Shown: positions 21,561-33,550 of the stretch, piece by piece | Layout: each line of letters begins with the position of its first letter | Numbering within the stretch: position 1 is the stretch's first letter | Assembly (NCBI GenBank): GCA_009760885.1 | Contig: CM019718.1 | Location: 25,022,133-25,086,132 of the forward strand | Direction of reading: 5' to 3' | Origin: Achatina immaculata | Lineage: Eukaryota > Mollusca > Gastropoda > Stylommatophora > Achatinidae | DNA: 64,000 bases | Position numbers and translations under genes: made by a program | The notes under the pieces: model-generated | What the model was told of the DNA's origin: nothing | What the model saw: the letters and a program-made list of their open reading frames with translations, nothing else | Databases searched by the model: none

Positions 21561-22011
21561 AACTTAAGAGTTGGATCTGACACAGAAGAGAAGTTTTTTA
21601 AAAAATGTAAGTCGTCATGACCTAATGCCACCTTGCCAGGGAGAGCAGATATAGAAATATCCGTAATTTCCTGTGTCCTTTGTTTTCACAATGAACCTTG
21701 CCAGGTAAAATCTGGTCCATCTCTTTATGGTGTCCATACACCTAAACCGTTGGTATCCTCTTACTCTTTTTCCCGTCAACTTTCCTCTCAGGTATGGTTT
21801 TCATTATTATATTAATATAATGGATCTGGGTATTGTCTACTCAAGGCAGAATCGATCTTCTGGGGGGGGGGGGGGTGAGGTATTGTTTGTCTCTAAGGGA
21901 TTGGATTGTGAGTTTCGGCAAAAATTTTGATCAATTTATTTTAGATGCTTGTTCTTATATTTTTCATTATTTATCTTTTCAGGTGAAATTCATTTAGTCC
22001 TTGTGTGATTT
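21561..22011. other. Intergenic stretch
   Basis: No gene is recognised. A G run lies at about 21861-21873. Confidence 0.4.
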
Positions 22012-23735
22012 TTTTTTCTGTCCATGCATTTATAATTGTGTATTTTTTTCCTGTACATGAATGTAAGTTGTCTATTTTTTCTATTCATGCATTTATTTTG
22101 TCTATTTTTTCTATTCATGCATTTATCTTGTTTATTTGTTCATTTCATGCATTTATCTTGTCTATTTTTTCTGTCCATGCATTTATCTTCTCTATATTTT
22201 CTATTTTTACACAACAGGCCGAAGAAAAAGAGGCAGATCGCGTGAAACTCTGAAGAGGACATTATTAAGAGAGGCTAAATTAACAGGCATAAAATCCTTT
22301 CATGAGGTTGAAAGACTCGCCGAAGACAGGAAAAATTGGCGAACTACTTTGCGAGCCCTATGTGACGTTTAACGGCACGGGAAGGATATAAGATAAGATA
22401 TAAAATAAGATAAGATATTTTCTATTCATGCAGTTATCTTGTCTATCTTTTCTGTCCATGCATTTATCTTGTCTAGTGTTTCTATTCATCCATTAAACTT
22501 GTCTATTTTTTTATTCGTGCATTTATCTTGTCTCTTATTTCTGTCCATGCATTTAACTTGTCTGTTTTTTCTATTCATGCATTTATCTTGTCTATTTTTC
22601 CATTATGCATTCATCTTGTCTATTTTTTTCAATTCATGCACTTATATTGTCTATTTTTATTATTCATGCATTTAACTTGTCTAATGTTTCTATTCATGCA
22701 TTTATCTTTTCAATTTTTTTCTATTCATGCATTCATCTTGTCTATTTTTTTCAATTCATGCACTTATATTGTCTATTTTTATTATTCATGCATTTAACTT
22801 GTCTAATGTTTCTATTCATGCATTTATCTTTTCAATTTTTTTCTATTCATGCACTTATCTTGTCTATTTTTTCTATTCATGCAATTATTTTTTCTATTTT
22901 TTCTTACCAAGAATTTATCTTGTTTGTTTTTTTTCCCAGTCATGCATTTACCTTGTTTAATTATCTGTCCATGCATTTATATTGTTTATTTTTTGTATTT
23001 CTACAGTTATCTTCCCTATTTTCTCTGTCCATGCATTAATCTTGTCTATTTTTTCTATTCATGCATTTATCTTGTTAATTTTTATATTCATGCATTTAAC
23101 TTGTCTTTTTTTCTATTTATGCATTTATCTTGTTAATTTTTCTATTCATGCATTTATCATGTCTATTTTTCCTGTCCAAGCATTTATTTTGTCTTTTTTT
23201 TCTATTCATCCATTTATCTTGGATAATTTTTCTATTCATGATTTTATCTTGTCCATTTTTTTCTATTCGTGCAATTATCTTGTCTATTATTTAAATTTAT
23301 GCATTTACCTTGTCTGTTTCTTCCAATCATGCATTTATCTTGTCTTTTTTCTGTCCATACAATTATCCTGTGTGTTTTTTTTTCTATTCATGCATTTATC
23401 GTGCCTATATTTTTCTATTCATACATTTACCTTGTCTATATTTTCTATCCATGCATTTATCTTATCTATTGTTTCTATTTATGATTACACTTATCGATTT
23501 TTTCTATTCATGCATTTGTCTTGTCTCTTATTTCTGTTCATGCATTTAACTTGTCTGTTTTTTTCTATTTACCCACTTATGTTTTCTATTTATTATAGTC
23601 ATGCATTTATCTTGTCTATTATTTTATATTCATGCATTTATGTTGTCTATTTTTTCTGTCCATGCATTTATCTTGTCTATTTTTCTCTATTCATGCATTT
23701 ATCTTGTATATTTTTCTATTCATGCATTTACCCGT
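22012..23735. repeat. Minisatellite, ~31-bp unit, about 50 copies
   Basis: The unit is TCTATTCATGCATTTATCTT plus GTCTATTTTT, with many variants (CTGTCCATGC and others). It yields open frames rich in HLSCLFF that are not genes. A LINE end at 22209-22419 interrupts it. Confidence 0.9.
22209..22419 (+). mobile_element. LINE 3' end, family 3, nested in the minisatellite
   Basis: It reads RGRSRETLKR, then TLLREAKLTGIKSF, then VERLAEDRKNWRTTLRALCD and a stop, then the sequence AACGGCACGGGAAGGATATA and an AGATAAGATATA tail. The array resumes directly after the tail. ATATTTTCTATT occurs at both borders and could be the TSD or just array sequence. Confidence 0.85.
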
Positions 23736-23834
23736 AATCTTGTGTACACAAACATTTCAAGAGCCGCAATGTTCTTTTTCGTTCTCTTACTTAATGTCAT
23801 AATTCTACATCGAAGAGGAGTGTGTGTAAAAGAA

Positions 23835-24005
23835 TAAGTAAATAATAGAATAATTATATCTATTTATAGAATAAGCAAGTAGTAGAATAATTATGTATAT
23901 TTATAGAAGAATAAGTAAATAATAGAATAAGTATATCTACTTATTATATTCTATTATTTACTTATTCTTATTCTTACTTATAATAGAAGAAGTATATCTA
24001 TTTAT
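23835..24005. repeat. AT-rich tandem repeat, left flank of the RTE
   Basis: Same ~77-bp unit as 27364-27607 (TATCTATTTATAGAATAAGC and following). The piece from about 23938 to 23985 is inverted relative to the rest. Confidence 0.8.
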
Positions 24006-24234
24006 CTGGTTCTCCTATCAAAGGAGAAGTAAGACGCCTCCTTACCTCCGTCAGTCTACGGGACACCCTTGGGCAAGGTGGAGTACCCGTATAGCCCCCC
24101 GATCAGGGTGACGTGAAGCCATGGGAGCAGGTGGTGGATGGAATGGGAAAGCAGCTGACAGATAATGTTGGTTATGGTCACCATTCTATGATGGTAGGCA
24201 GATGATCTCAATGTAGGGACAATGGCTACGATCA

Positions 24235-25605
24235 ATGACTAGTACAGTCACACTGCCCGGAAGGAAAGCAATGGTAAACTATCTTCTGGAAATATACCAA
24301 GAAACCCAGACAGCAATCATGGAAAGTCAAATAGCAAAAAGATCTGGTGGTGAGTCCCCCAGGCCAGATAGATCTAATTTTAACACTGGGGAAGAGTATG
24401 AGACAGAGGTCAGTACTAATAATTGTGATGACGGACATAATCCTGACGGTGTTACCAGGGAAAACTCCTGCATCAAACTAAAAAGGAAAATAAGAGTAGG
24501 AACATGGAATGTAAGAAGTATGTATGAGGGAAAATATCAAATAATAAGTGACGAGATGAAAAGAACGGGGATACACATTTTGGGAATCTGCGAACATCGA
24601 TGGAAAGGATCAGGATACTTTAAGAGCGAGAATGATAATATCTTTATATACTCTGGTGGAGAAGTAGGAGGAGAGAATGGAGTGCCTTTTTATTTGGACA
24701 AATCAACATCAAAAGCATTAATAGGCTACAATCCAGTAACTGATAGAATCCTAACAATCAGACTTAAGGGCATTCCTAGAAATGTAACAATCATTCAGAT
24801 ATATGCACCTACATCAGCAGCAGAAGAAGAGGAAGTAGAAAACTTTTATAACACACTGCAAACGACAATAGACCAGGTACGGAAAAATGATATTGTATTA
24901 ATAATGGGTGATTTTAATGCAAAAATTGGTACAGAAAGAGCAGAAGACGAAGGACATGTTGTAGGGAAATTTAGCATAGGACATCGAAATGTGGCAGGTG
25001 ACAATCTAATGGCGTTTTGCATGGAAAATGAGCTAATGATCGCTAACACACTTTTTAAACAACATCCAAGAAGACTTTACACGTGGACATCACCTGATGG
25101 TAAAACCAAGAATCAAATAGATTACATTTTAGTGCAAAGAAGGTGGAGGTCAAGCATAACATCAGCAAAAACTTTACCAAGTGCTGATTGTGACACGGAC
25201 CATGAGTTATTAATAGCGGACATGAAGATAAAGATAAAAAAGACAGGTACGGGATCAAGACCACTCCGCTTTGATCTTACAAATTTACCAGAACAATACG
25301 GTATAAAAGTGAAGAACCGTTTCGAAATCCTGATGGCTGTACAGGAGGAGATGACACCAGATGAATTGGCTACGCAGGCCAAAGATATCTTAATAACAAC
25401 AGCTAAAGACATGGTTCCAATAAAGAAAACACAAAAGAATGGATGGAATACAGCAGGTACATTAGAACTGATAAAACAACGTAGAGAAATGAAGACGCAA
25501 TGGAAAGTGACAAACAACAACAAAGAGAAATATAAAACTTTAACAAAAGAAGTACGAAGAAACATAAGAAAAGACCCAAAAAAAGTACATACAAGATTGT
25601 TGTGA
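24235..25605 (+). CDS. LINE apurinic-like endonuclease domain (ORF, intact)
   Basis: A 456-codon frame. After an ~85-residue variable N-terminus comes a full APE-type endonuclease, the enzyme that nicks target DNA to prime reverse transcription. Visible catalytic motifs are TWNVRS (Asn at 92), GICEHRW (Glu at 120), IYAPT (189-193), MGDFNAKIG (Asp 226, Asn 228), YTWTSPDG (282-289), NQIDYILV (293-300) and DCDTDHELL (Asp 322, His 323), each in family order. The frame ends early at KKVHTRLL through a probable one-base shift in an A run. In an intact element it would continue into the RT. I chose the first in-frame ATG; the true start could be downstream. Confidence 0.85.
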   Translation: MTSTVTLPGRKAMVNYLLEIYQETQTAIMESQIAKRSGGESPRPDRSNFNTGEEYETEVSTNNCDDGHNPDGVTRENSCIKLKRKIRVGTWNVRSMYEGKYQIISDEMKRTGIHILGICEHRWKGSGYFKSENDNIFIYSGGEVGGENGVPFYLDKSTSKALIGYNPVTDRILTIRLKGIPRNVTIIQIYAPTSAAEEEEVENFYNTLQTTIDQVRKNDIVLIMGDFNAKIGTERAEDEGHVVGKFSIGHRNVAGDNLMAFCMENELMIANTLFKQHPRRLYTWTSPDGKTKNQIDYILVQRRWRSSITSAKTLPSADCDTDHELLIADMKIKIKKTGTGSRPLRFDLTNLPEQYGIKVKNRFEILMAVQEEMTPDELATQAKDILITTAKDMVPIKKTQKNGWNTAGTLELIKQRREMKTQWKVTNNNKEKYKTLTKEVRRNIRKDPKKVHTRLL

Positions 25606-27363
25606 AAGAATAGAAGAACATCAGAAGTGTGGAAGAGATAGTGAAATGTTTAAAGAAATGAGGACATTGACGAGAAATGTCACACCTAAGCTAAACGTAA
25701 TTTGTGATGAGATGGGGAATACCTTGACAGAGACAGAGGAAATTCTAGAAAGATGGAAGGAGTATTGCAAAGGAATGTATGAAACAACCGACTGTGGAAA
25801 CAGAAATCAACAGTGTGAATTATTATTGGAAGAGAAAGAACCTGAACCGACAATAGAAGAAGTTTTATGAGCAATAAAGAATCTAAAAAATGGTAAATCA
25901 CCAGGATGTGATGAGATAACAGCTGAATTTATTAAAGCAGGAAGAAAGGAGTGTGCACCAATCTATCATGCACTGTGCAAAAAGATATGGCATTCAGGTA
26001 TTTGGCCAAAAGAATGGAAAAGAACTATATTCATACCACTGCCAAAAAAGGGTAACCCGAAATTATGCACAAACTACAGAACTGTTGCCCTGATTAGTCA
26101 TGCCAGTAAAATTCTGTTAAAAATCATAATGGGTAGACTTGTAAGAAAATATAAGAAGAAGTCAATATGGTCCAAGCTGGTTTCAGGCACGGAAGAGGAT
26201 CAAGAGATCATATATTCAATATAAGATTAATAATAGAGAAATGCAGAAAGTTTAATGTGAATCTATATTTATCCTTTATAGACTACTCAAAGGCATTTGA
26301 TTGTGTACAACACCAGAAACTTTGGGAAATAATGAAAAAAATGAGATTTCCAACACATTTGATACAATTAACATCAATGCTGTATCTAGACCAACAGCAG
26401 CAGTAAGAATAAATGGTGAAACAACAACTTGATTTGACATAAAACAAGGGGTCCGGCAGGGGTGTATATTGTCACCCTACTTATGTAACTTATATACTGA
26501 AAATATAATGAGGACTGTTAGAGAAGATGTAGACAAAGAATATTAGGATGCCATAACAATTGGAGGTTATGAAATACCAGAGATTAGATATGCTGATGAC
26601 ACAGTGTTACTATCCACAACACAAAAAGGAATGGAAAAACTAATTATGTCAGTCCGTAAGAACAGCGAAGAGCAGAACCTCTATCTTAATGCGAAGAAAA
26701 CTAAATTGATGACAACTGACAAAACAAACAAGGCAGCTGAAATATGTATCAATGAGGAAAAATTGGAAGAAGTGGAGAGTTTTGAATATCTTGGATCATT
26801 ACTAACTGATAATGGAGATACAATGAGGGAAATTAAAAGGAGGACATCTATCGCTCTTCAGAAAGTAAAACAAATAAAGAATCTGTGGAGAGGAGCAGAC
26901 AGAACTACAAAAATAAGATTTTTAAGGGCATGCATCTTTCCCATCACAACATATGCCTGTGAGACCTGGACACTTAACAAAACAGCTGAGAAACACATAA
27001 ATGCCTTTGAATGTAAATGCTATAGAAGAGTTCTCCAAATATCGTGGACACAAAAAAGAACAAATATATCTATACTACAAGAGCTTAATATTGAAGAAGG
27101 CTGGCTAGTAAAGAGGATTAAAGAGAGAAAACTTAAATATTTTGGACACATTAAACGTCATGATAATTTAGAGAAGACCATATTGGAAGGATACATAATG
27201 GGAAAAAGAAAAAGAGGAAGACCAAAACGAAGATGGCTGCAAGAAATCGTTGACGATCTGCAAATGGATGCCGCAGCAGCAGCAGGCCATCTTGCTCACA
27301 ACCGAGAGGCCTACGGGAGTGCTGTTTGGGAGGCAAAGTTCCGCAAGGGACATGCAAATGAAT
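25606..27363 (+). pseudogene. LINE reverse-transcriptase region (broken)
   Basis: Readable in pieces. A linker has the segment LKNGKSPGCDEI at about 25880. The RT fingers and palm have WKRTIFIPLPKKG, QAGFRHGRGSRDHI, the first catalytic block FIDYSKAFD (about 26275), GVRQGCILSPYL, and the catalytic YADD at 26589-26600. Then come the thumb region (FEYLGSLLT), YACETWTLNK and a basic C-terminal segment (GKRKRGRPKRRWLQEI). Frameshifts and four stops separate these parts. The 3' third (26604-27365) is one open frame of 253 codons. Confidence 0.88.
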
Positions 27364-27607
27364 GATATCTATTTACAGAATAAGCAAATAGTAGAATAAT
27401 TATGTATATTTATAGAAGAATAAGTGAATAATAGAATAAGTATATCTATTTATAGAATAAGCAAATAGTAGAATAATTATGTATATTTATAGAAGAATAA
27501 GTAAATAATAGAATAAGTATATCTATTTATAGATTAAGCAAATAGTAGAATAATTATGTATATTTATAGAAGAATAAGTAAATAATAGAATACGTATATA
27601 TATTTAT
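27364..27607. repeat. AT-rich tandem repeat, right flank of the RTE
   Basis: About three ~77-bp units (TATTTATAGAAGAATAAGTA and others). It is the counterpart of 23835-24005. Confidence 0.85.
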
Positions 27608-28139
27608 ATTAGTTCCAGGTACTCCATAAAGAAACAAGTAACAGGAACTTTTTATCTCTCGTTCTAATGCCAGGAGGCCGGACCCTGGGATTTCGTCCTA
27701 AAACTAAACTCTGGCACCTTTCCTATGTTTTGGTTGTTTTTTTTTTCGAGGAAGCGTTCATGGGCTCGTGTTCCAGTTCAACTATTGCTCATCTGAACAT
27801 TTTATGGAGTTCATGGCTCAAAGTTTGACTACTCCGATTATAACTATCACGTGACTCACGCTTTTAAGACCGAACTAGATCGGTTGTGGGTGGGGGGGGG
27901 GAGAATTGCAAGCGTATGCTAATACCAGGGGTAAAGGGATTTAGTGATTGTGTGCCCACACACACACACACACACACACATGCACACACACATTCACGAA
28001 CTCATACTGAGGGCTTGCGGTAGAATCAAGGGGAGGTAATGAAGGCCCTCTATTTGTGAGTGGGATTAACGTCATGACCACACACACACACACGATATGA
28101 GTTCCGGAATTATTCTAAGCCCTTTTCTGCCTTGATACT
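27608..28139. other. Intergenic stretch with AC microsatellites
   Basis: AC runs lie at about 27957-27990 and 28079-28093. No gene is recognised. Confidence 0.5.
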
Positions 28140-28142
28140 GAG

Positions 28143-28155
28143 TCCTCTCTCTCTT

Positions 28156-28187
<32 letters not shown>

Positions 28188-28213
28188 GTGCTCTCTCTCT
28201 CTCTCCTCTCTCT
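28143..28213. repeat. (TC)n microsatellite
   Basis: A nearly pure CT-repeat tract. Confidence 0.95.
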
Positions 28214-28660
28214 CTTATACTTTCATACACGCAAACACTTAATACATCTCCAGAATGAAAAAAAAAACCAACAAAAAAAAGCTGACTCATTATGTTGCTT
28301 GAAAGAGCAGACATCATATCTGAAATGCAGTGAAGTCGTTGTTCAGTAACAATAGTCCACGAGTTACCCGTCACATTACTGATTTTTCCTGGTCGTAAAT
28401 TGGAGGCAAAAATAATCCAGGCATTGCTCATGAATGTAAGAGAAATAAAAGTTAGGACAGAATGACTGAAAGCTGAGCCTCATGCACTAAAGAACGAGCA
28501 AACAAAGAGGCCGCACGAGGATAAAACAAGAACTCCTCACACAGGAAACACAAGTCTCCATGTTTCCAGTTGTTGGTTGCTGTAACTTCTCACCCTGCGG
28601 CTTCGATAATTTCGCAGATTCTACGGGCTCAAATTTCCTTGAAGTGACGCTAGAGAAAGA
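28214..28660. other. Intergenic stretch
   Basis: No feature is recognised. Confidence 0.4.
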
Positions 28661-28768
28661 AGAAGACGAAGAAGAAGAAGGAACATTAGAAGGAAGGAAA
28701 GAAAGAAAGAAAGAAAGAAAGAAGGAAAGAAAGAAAGAAAGAAAGAAGGAAAGAAAGAAGGAAAGAAC
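28661..28768. repeat. GAA then GAAA/GAAG microsatellite
   Basis: AGAAGAAG then repeated AAAGAAAGAAAG with AAGG units. The open frame of Lys-Glu repeats here is low complexity. Confidence 0.95.
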
Positions 28769-29224
28769 ACGTCATCCAGGTCAGCATCTTCTCTTCTCAT
28801 CGTTTTCCCAAGTTACCTTTGTATCGTAGGAAAGCTAATCTGGACTCTGTTAAAACTAATGACTCCGCAAAGACAAGTGATAAATGGACGTGTCTGTTAG
28901 TTGGGTTGGCATGTGCAACAGACAAACCCAGGGTGTTCTGGCACTTGTTTTTAGGAAAGGAAGAAGGAGCAGAGAGATTTAAAAGTTAAAATAAAGAGAG
29001 AAAGAGAGAAAGAAAGAGAGAGAAAGAGAGAGAAAGAAAGAAAGAGAGAGAGAAGTGTTTTTTTTTTGCTTAGAAGGGTATTAACCAATGTTTGTCTTCT
29101 TATTACTGATAACGATTGTGACGATAAATGCTGCTGCTACTGATGATGATGATATCAGATGGTTATGATCTTTCTCATCCACAAGAACATAGGATAAAAT
29201 CCTCTTACAGAGATATCTCGTTCT
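28769..29224. other. Intergenic stretch with GA tract
   Basis: An AGAGAAAG-rich tract lies at about 28994-29054. No gene is recognised. Confidence 0.5.
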
Positions 29225-29520
29225 TGTTCTGTCCACGTGGAACAGAGACCAGGATGCTCTTTTGCACGCTATGCAGTGAAAGTACTGAAGTACACGCAGT
29301 GTCGGATAGGGAGTGGGTTGCGGCCCCCTAGTTTGCAGGACCAGAGTGAAGCTGAAATTCAGGGAAAGGTGCGGATTCTTCTCGGCAGACCCATCTCTTT
29401 GCGGACCCATTTTGACCCATGCTATGTTGACCTGACTGAGTCTGCCACTGGGAGCAGTAAAGGAAAGATGTGACAGGGTCTTGACCAGCTGTGAATCGCT
29501 GACCCTGACAAGTGTGCCAT
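29225..29520 (+). repeat. Dispersed repeat family D, copy 1
   Basis: Shares blocks with 38295-38600, 56405-56640 and the reverse of 58790-59092: a TTCTG-CCACGTGGAACAG-like start, GGAGTGGGTTGCGGC, and GAATCGCTGACCCTGA near the end. The copies are diverged. No protein is recognised, and the type of element is unknown. Confidence 0.55.
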
Positions 29521-29639
29521 GGAGTCCCTAAGAGAGATACACTGCTTAGAAAGCTCCATTGTGATGGAAATCAATGTTTGTCTCCCGTGCCTATCTGACT
29601 GTGACATAATTTGTTCAAAAGAAGCAGTTCGTGGATTCC

Positions 29640-30055
29640 CGATTGTGTTCTAGATTGTTTTGATTACAGCTGAGATCGTGTTCTAGATTGATTTGACTGT
29701 AGCTGAGATTGTTCTAGATTGTTTTGATTGCAGATGATATTGTGTTCTGGATCGTTCTGATTCTGGCTGAGATTTATTTTTTTAAATAGATATAGTTGTA
29801 GCTGAGATTGTGTTCTGGATAGCCTTGGTTCTAATTAAGACCGCTCTGGATAGTTTTAGTTCTAGCTAAGACTTTGTTCTGGGGGACTGTGATTCCAAGA
29901 CTGTGTTTTAGATAGCTATGTTTGTATAATTTCACTTTTCTAGAAGCCTTACATTCACACTATTCTAGAAGCCTTAAATTCACACTATTCTAAAAGCCTT
30001 ACATTCACACTATTCTAGAAGCCTTACATTCACACTCTCCTAGAAGCTTTATATT
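29640..30055. repeat. Two adjacent minisatellites (~33 bp degenerate, then 25 bp)
   Basis: From 29640 to about 29920, diverged units of AGCTGAGATTGTGTTCTAGA plus TTGTTTTGATT. From 29937 to 30055, five units of TCTAGAAGCCTTACATTCAC plus ACTAT. Confidence 0.75.
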
Positions 30056-30340
30056 CATGTTACGTTTGCCTCACATTTAATTCTCAAAGATCTTCAGTTT
30101 TTTATCATTTCTTCATTGACTATTTTTTTACGCAAATGTGAACGTCCCATTTATTGCCTGATTCTTATTTGATATTCCCATGATACTGGCTGTGTTGTGT
30201 AAATGACTACATTTAATTTTTCGACATCTTTTCCTTGCTGTAAGCAGAACGTTTTCTTCTTCTTTCACATTTATTTATTTACTTATTTATATTTGACGAC
30301 AGATAATTCTATGTTTAGCTCTTAAGTAGTACAGTATTTC
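30056..30340. other. T-rich intergenic stretch
   Basis: No feature is recognised. Confidence 0.4.
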
Positions 30341-30354
30341 TCGAATCTTTGCCA

Positions 30355-30454
30355 TTATTGCTACTATCACATCTGCTACCACTATTCCTACCACCACATA
30401 TACTACCTACTACTAATTTTGTCACTCTTGTTATTGCTACTACTGCTGCTGCTG

Positions 30455-30492
<38 letters not shown>

Positions 30493-30541
30493 GCTACTAC
30501 TACTACTATTACTACTACTACGACTACTACTGCAACCACTG

Positions 30542-30574
<33 letters not shown>

Positions 30575-30956
30575 TTATTATTACTACTACTACTACCACC
30601 ACCACTGTTACTGTCACTGTTACTACTACAACTACTACTATTAGCACTGCTACTGCTACTACTGTTGCGTCACGAATAATAATACCGTCACTGTTACTGC
30701 AACTACTTTTACTACAACCACTACTACCACTAATACTACGACTACTGGTCTACTGCCACAACTACTGCGACTATTACAGCTGCTGCTTTTATTACCACTA
30801 CTGTTAATACTAGTACTATTACAACTATACGTACTGCTACTACTACTACTACTACTACTACTGCCACCGCTACTACCACGACACTACAGCTACTACCACT
30901 ACACAACTACTATTATACTACTACTCCTACTATTACTACAACCATCACTATCACTT

Positions 30957-31016
<60 letters not shown>

Positions 31017-31018
31017 AA
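30355..31018. repeat. (ACT)n trinucleotide array
   Basis: A long imperfect ACT/TAC array with pure stretches (such as 30955-31015). The poly-Thr, poly-Leu and poly-Val open frames here are by-products. Confidence 0.95.
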
Positions 31019-31494
31019 CTACTGATGCTATTACCAGTATATCAGCTATTAAAAGAACAATTACTCTTATGTTTGAAAAAAAATAATTTGCAACACAACA
31101 GCTCCAGCAACTTATTTTTGTAACATTACAACAGCTGCCACCACAGCAAAATCACCACAATCCCTCCCTTCCACCTTCCCCCCCCCCCGCCTCCTCATCA
31201 TCCCCACCGCATCTGCCAAATTAAATAGACATATTAAAACACTACTTGTCCTGGCGAAACAACACGCAGCGTTCTAAGACCAAGTTAAGCTTGTAGCTGC
31301 AACACAAGAGCTCTAATTAATTCTCGTCTGAGTAATCCGTCCCTGGCGTATTAGTCCGCAGAACAGGAACCAGGGCTGGGTCACGTCTTCCGAAGTGATT
31401 CAGTCTTGTTAGCACCGCCTCTTGTAAGCTATGGCTTGTTACAAGTCTAGGGAGTCTTAAGCTGTTTCTAATTTTTTTCATACATTAATACACA
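31019..31494. other. Intergenic stretch
   Basis: No gene is recognised. A C run lies at about 31181-31189. Confidence 0.4.
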
Positions 31495-31730
31495 TTACGT
31501 TTTTCATACATTAATACATACGTTTTTCATACATTAATACACATTACGTTTTTCATACATTAATACATACGTTTTTCATACATTAATACATACGTTTTTC
31601 GTACATTAATACATATGTTTTTCATACATTAGTACATACGTTTTTCTTACATTAATACATACGTTTTTCTTACATTAATACATACGTTTTTCATACATTA
31701 ATACATACGTTTTTCATACGTTAATACACA
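31495..31730. repeat. Minisatellite, ~23-bp unit, ~10 copies
   Basis: The unit is TTTTTCATACATTAATACAT plus ACG, with a longer CACATTACG variant. Confidence 0.9.
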
Positions 31731-32060
31731 AGGGGGCCTGGTGAAAGGCTACAATCTTCTAAAAGGACAGAAGATGGGAGGATTGTTAACGAGATCTGTC
31801 ATAATAAAACTGCTGGCAGAAACGGGTACCTGACATCTGAGGAAGGAAAATTTCCTGTGTCATTATGCAAGGGGAAGCACACCATAGTAGACGGTACATG
31901 CATCTGTCAGGTTATTAAATATAAACTGAATATTCACGCGAAAATGGGTCTTACTTAGGCCAGTGTGGTCAAGATGAGGGGCGTGATTTGACTGAGTGTA
32001 ATCGTAGGAAAACTGTGGATTTTAAGTGAGGAATTAACTTCCAGCTGCAAAGGAATGATT
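31731..32060. other. Intergenic stretch
   Basis: No feature is recognised. Confidence 0.4.
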
Positions 32061-32340
32061 TCTGAGGAAAGAAGAAGAAGGGCGGTATGGGAGAACACAA
32101 TGAGAGAGAAAGAGATAAAAAAAAGAGAGAAAGCGAGAGACAGAGAAAAAATACTGAGTGAGAAAAAGACAGAGAGAGAGAAAGGGAGAGAGAAAGAGAG
32201 AGGGAAAGAAAGAAAGCAAGAAGAGAGAACAAAAAAAAAAGAAAGAAAGAACAAGAGAGAGAAAGAACGAGAGAGAAAGAAAGAAAGAAATACACACACA
32301 GTGAAAGAAAGTAAGAGAGAAAGAGAGAGAAAAGTGAACA
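32061..32340. repeat. GA/GAAA purine tract
   Basis: Low-complexity AGAGAAAG and AAGAAAG repeats. Open frames on both strands are by-products. Confidence 0.85.
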
Positions 32341-32561
32341 ACATGAAGAAAAGACTACCAGAAGACAGAATATTTTGCTATACCATTATGTCACACGGTT
32401 TGGAGAAGTAGACATCAATCAAAACCCATCTTCACGAGGTAGGGAGAAGTAGGACATCAATCAAAGCCTACCTTCTCCTTCCAAGAGAAACTTAAAATAC
32501 CTACATAGTTTTTATATTTTTTTTTCTGAACAAAATAATATACGAGGGTTCTCCATTTATA

Positions 32562-32805
32562 TATATATATATCCTTCCCGTGCCGTCAAAACGTCACATA
32601 GGGCCCGCAAAGTAGTTCGCCAACTGTTCCTGTCTTCGGCGAGTCTTTCAACCTCATCAAAGGATTTTATGCCTGTTAATTTGGCATCTCTTAATAATGT
32701 CCTCTTCAGAGTTTCACGCGGTCTGCCTCTTTTTCTTCGGCCTGTTGTGTTCCACCTGATAGCTTGTTTTGGGATTCTCTGATCATTTCTTCTCATCAAG
32801 TGAGC
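32562..32805 (-). mobile_element. LINE 3' end, family 3, with AT tail
   Basis: The minus strand is open for 80 codons and reads GRRKRGRPRETLKRTLL, then KLTGIKSFDEVERLAEDR, then WRTTLRALCDVLTAREGY. The tail at plus 32562-32573 is an AT repeat, where sister copies have AGATAAG. This is the best-kept family 3 C-terminus in the window. Confidence 0.85.
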
Positions 32806-33290
32806 GGAAAACTGTTTAAATTACTCTGCAAAGCCACAGTTTGTAATTTCGTATTCTCTCCCTCCCTCACCCTCTCTCTCTCTCTCCCCTCCCTAAATTA
32901 TTTACACTAGAAGCTCTGGCCGTCCATTGAATATTATTCTGATGTCATAGAGTACATCATGATGTCACGAGGAACTGGGTCGAAACGCCACATTGAGATT
33001 TTTAACAAACTGAGACAAACTGCCCCAGTTCTCACAAACTCGGAGAAATACACACCAACAAGGCTTATATCTTGTTTTATAAGAGTGAGTCATACAGGAT
33101 TGGAAGGAAGTCGAAAATAACACTCACTGGGTGACCCGAAGAGTGTGTTTATTTCGTATTAAAACTTTTCTGAGCGGTTAATATGACCGTAGGGAGATGT
33201 CTTAGAAAGAGTAGTGGCCTGGAAATGATTGTTGTTGCCTGTCAGAATAGTATCATAAGTTTTAGAACGGCTCCACGTGAAATGTGAACT
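32806..33290. other. Intergenic stretch
   Basis: A TC-rich patch lies at about 32860-32895. No gene is recognised. Confidence 0.4.
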
Positions 33291-33550
33291 CCTCAGAGAG
33301 AAATACGGATAAAGAAAACGGAATACTTTGGCCATATCAAAAGACATGACCAGACACTGAAGACAACACTAAAAGAAAAAGTGGAAGGGGAAAAAAAAAG
33401 AGCGAGAGGTAGGCAGAGATGTAGAGGTAACATAAGAGAGTGGGTAAGATGCTGCCTGGCTGGGTGCACCATGAAGGATAGGGAGAGAGGAAACTGGAGA
33501 TTCATTATAGCTAACCTTCGCTATGGGGATGGCACATGATGATGATGATA
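33291..33550 (+). mobile_element. LINE 3' end with GAT tail, separate family
   Basis: It reads EYFGHIKRHD at about 33320, then a highly basic stretch, then CTMKDRERGNWRF and a final YGDGT stop followed by GATGATGATGAT. The layout is like families 1 and 2, but the sequence is distinct. 5'-truncated. Confidence 0.7.

Larger units (their letters stand above)
24006..27363 (+). mobile_element. Near-complete RTE-type LINE (family 1)
   Basis: A ~3.36-kb element with a ~230-bp leader, an endonuclease frame and a reverse-transcriptase region in the usual order, ending in GACATGCAAATGAATGA. It lies inside an AT-rich tandem repeat, and ATATCTATTTA occurs at both borders as a possible TSD. The endonuclease is intact. 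The RT region carries frameshifts near 25585 and 26155 and stops at 25868, about 26403, about 26430 and about 26546, so this copy is not autonomous. Truncated relatives are at 6102, 21302, 35179 and 52430. The assignment to RTE rests on the endonuclease-RT layout and motif style. Confidence 0.9.

Noticed and set aside
22982..23737. 251-codon frame rich in HLSCLFF as a membrane protein
   Set aside because: It is produced by the 31-bp T-rich minisatellite. Adjacent frames show the same pattern.
27151..27357. Minus-strand frames beginning MHVPCGTLPPKQ or MSLAELCLP
   Set aside because: Antisense shadows of the RTE 3' end. The same shadow recurs at 21334 and 6008.
30315..30807. Poly-Thr, poly-Leu and poly-Val frames
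   Set aside because: Translation of an ACT trinucleotide array.
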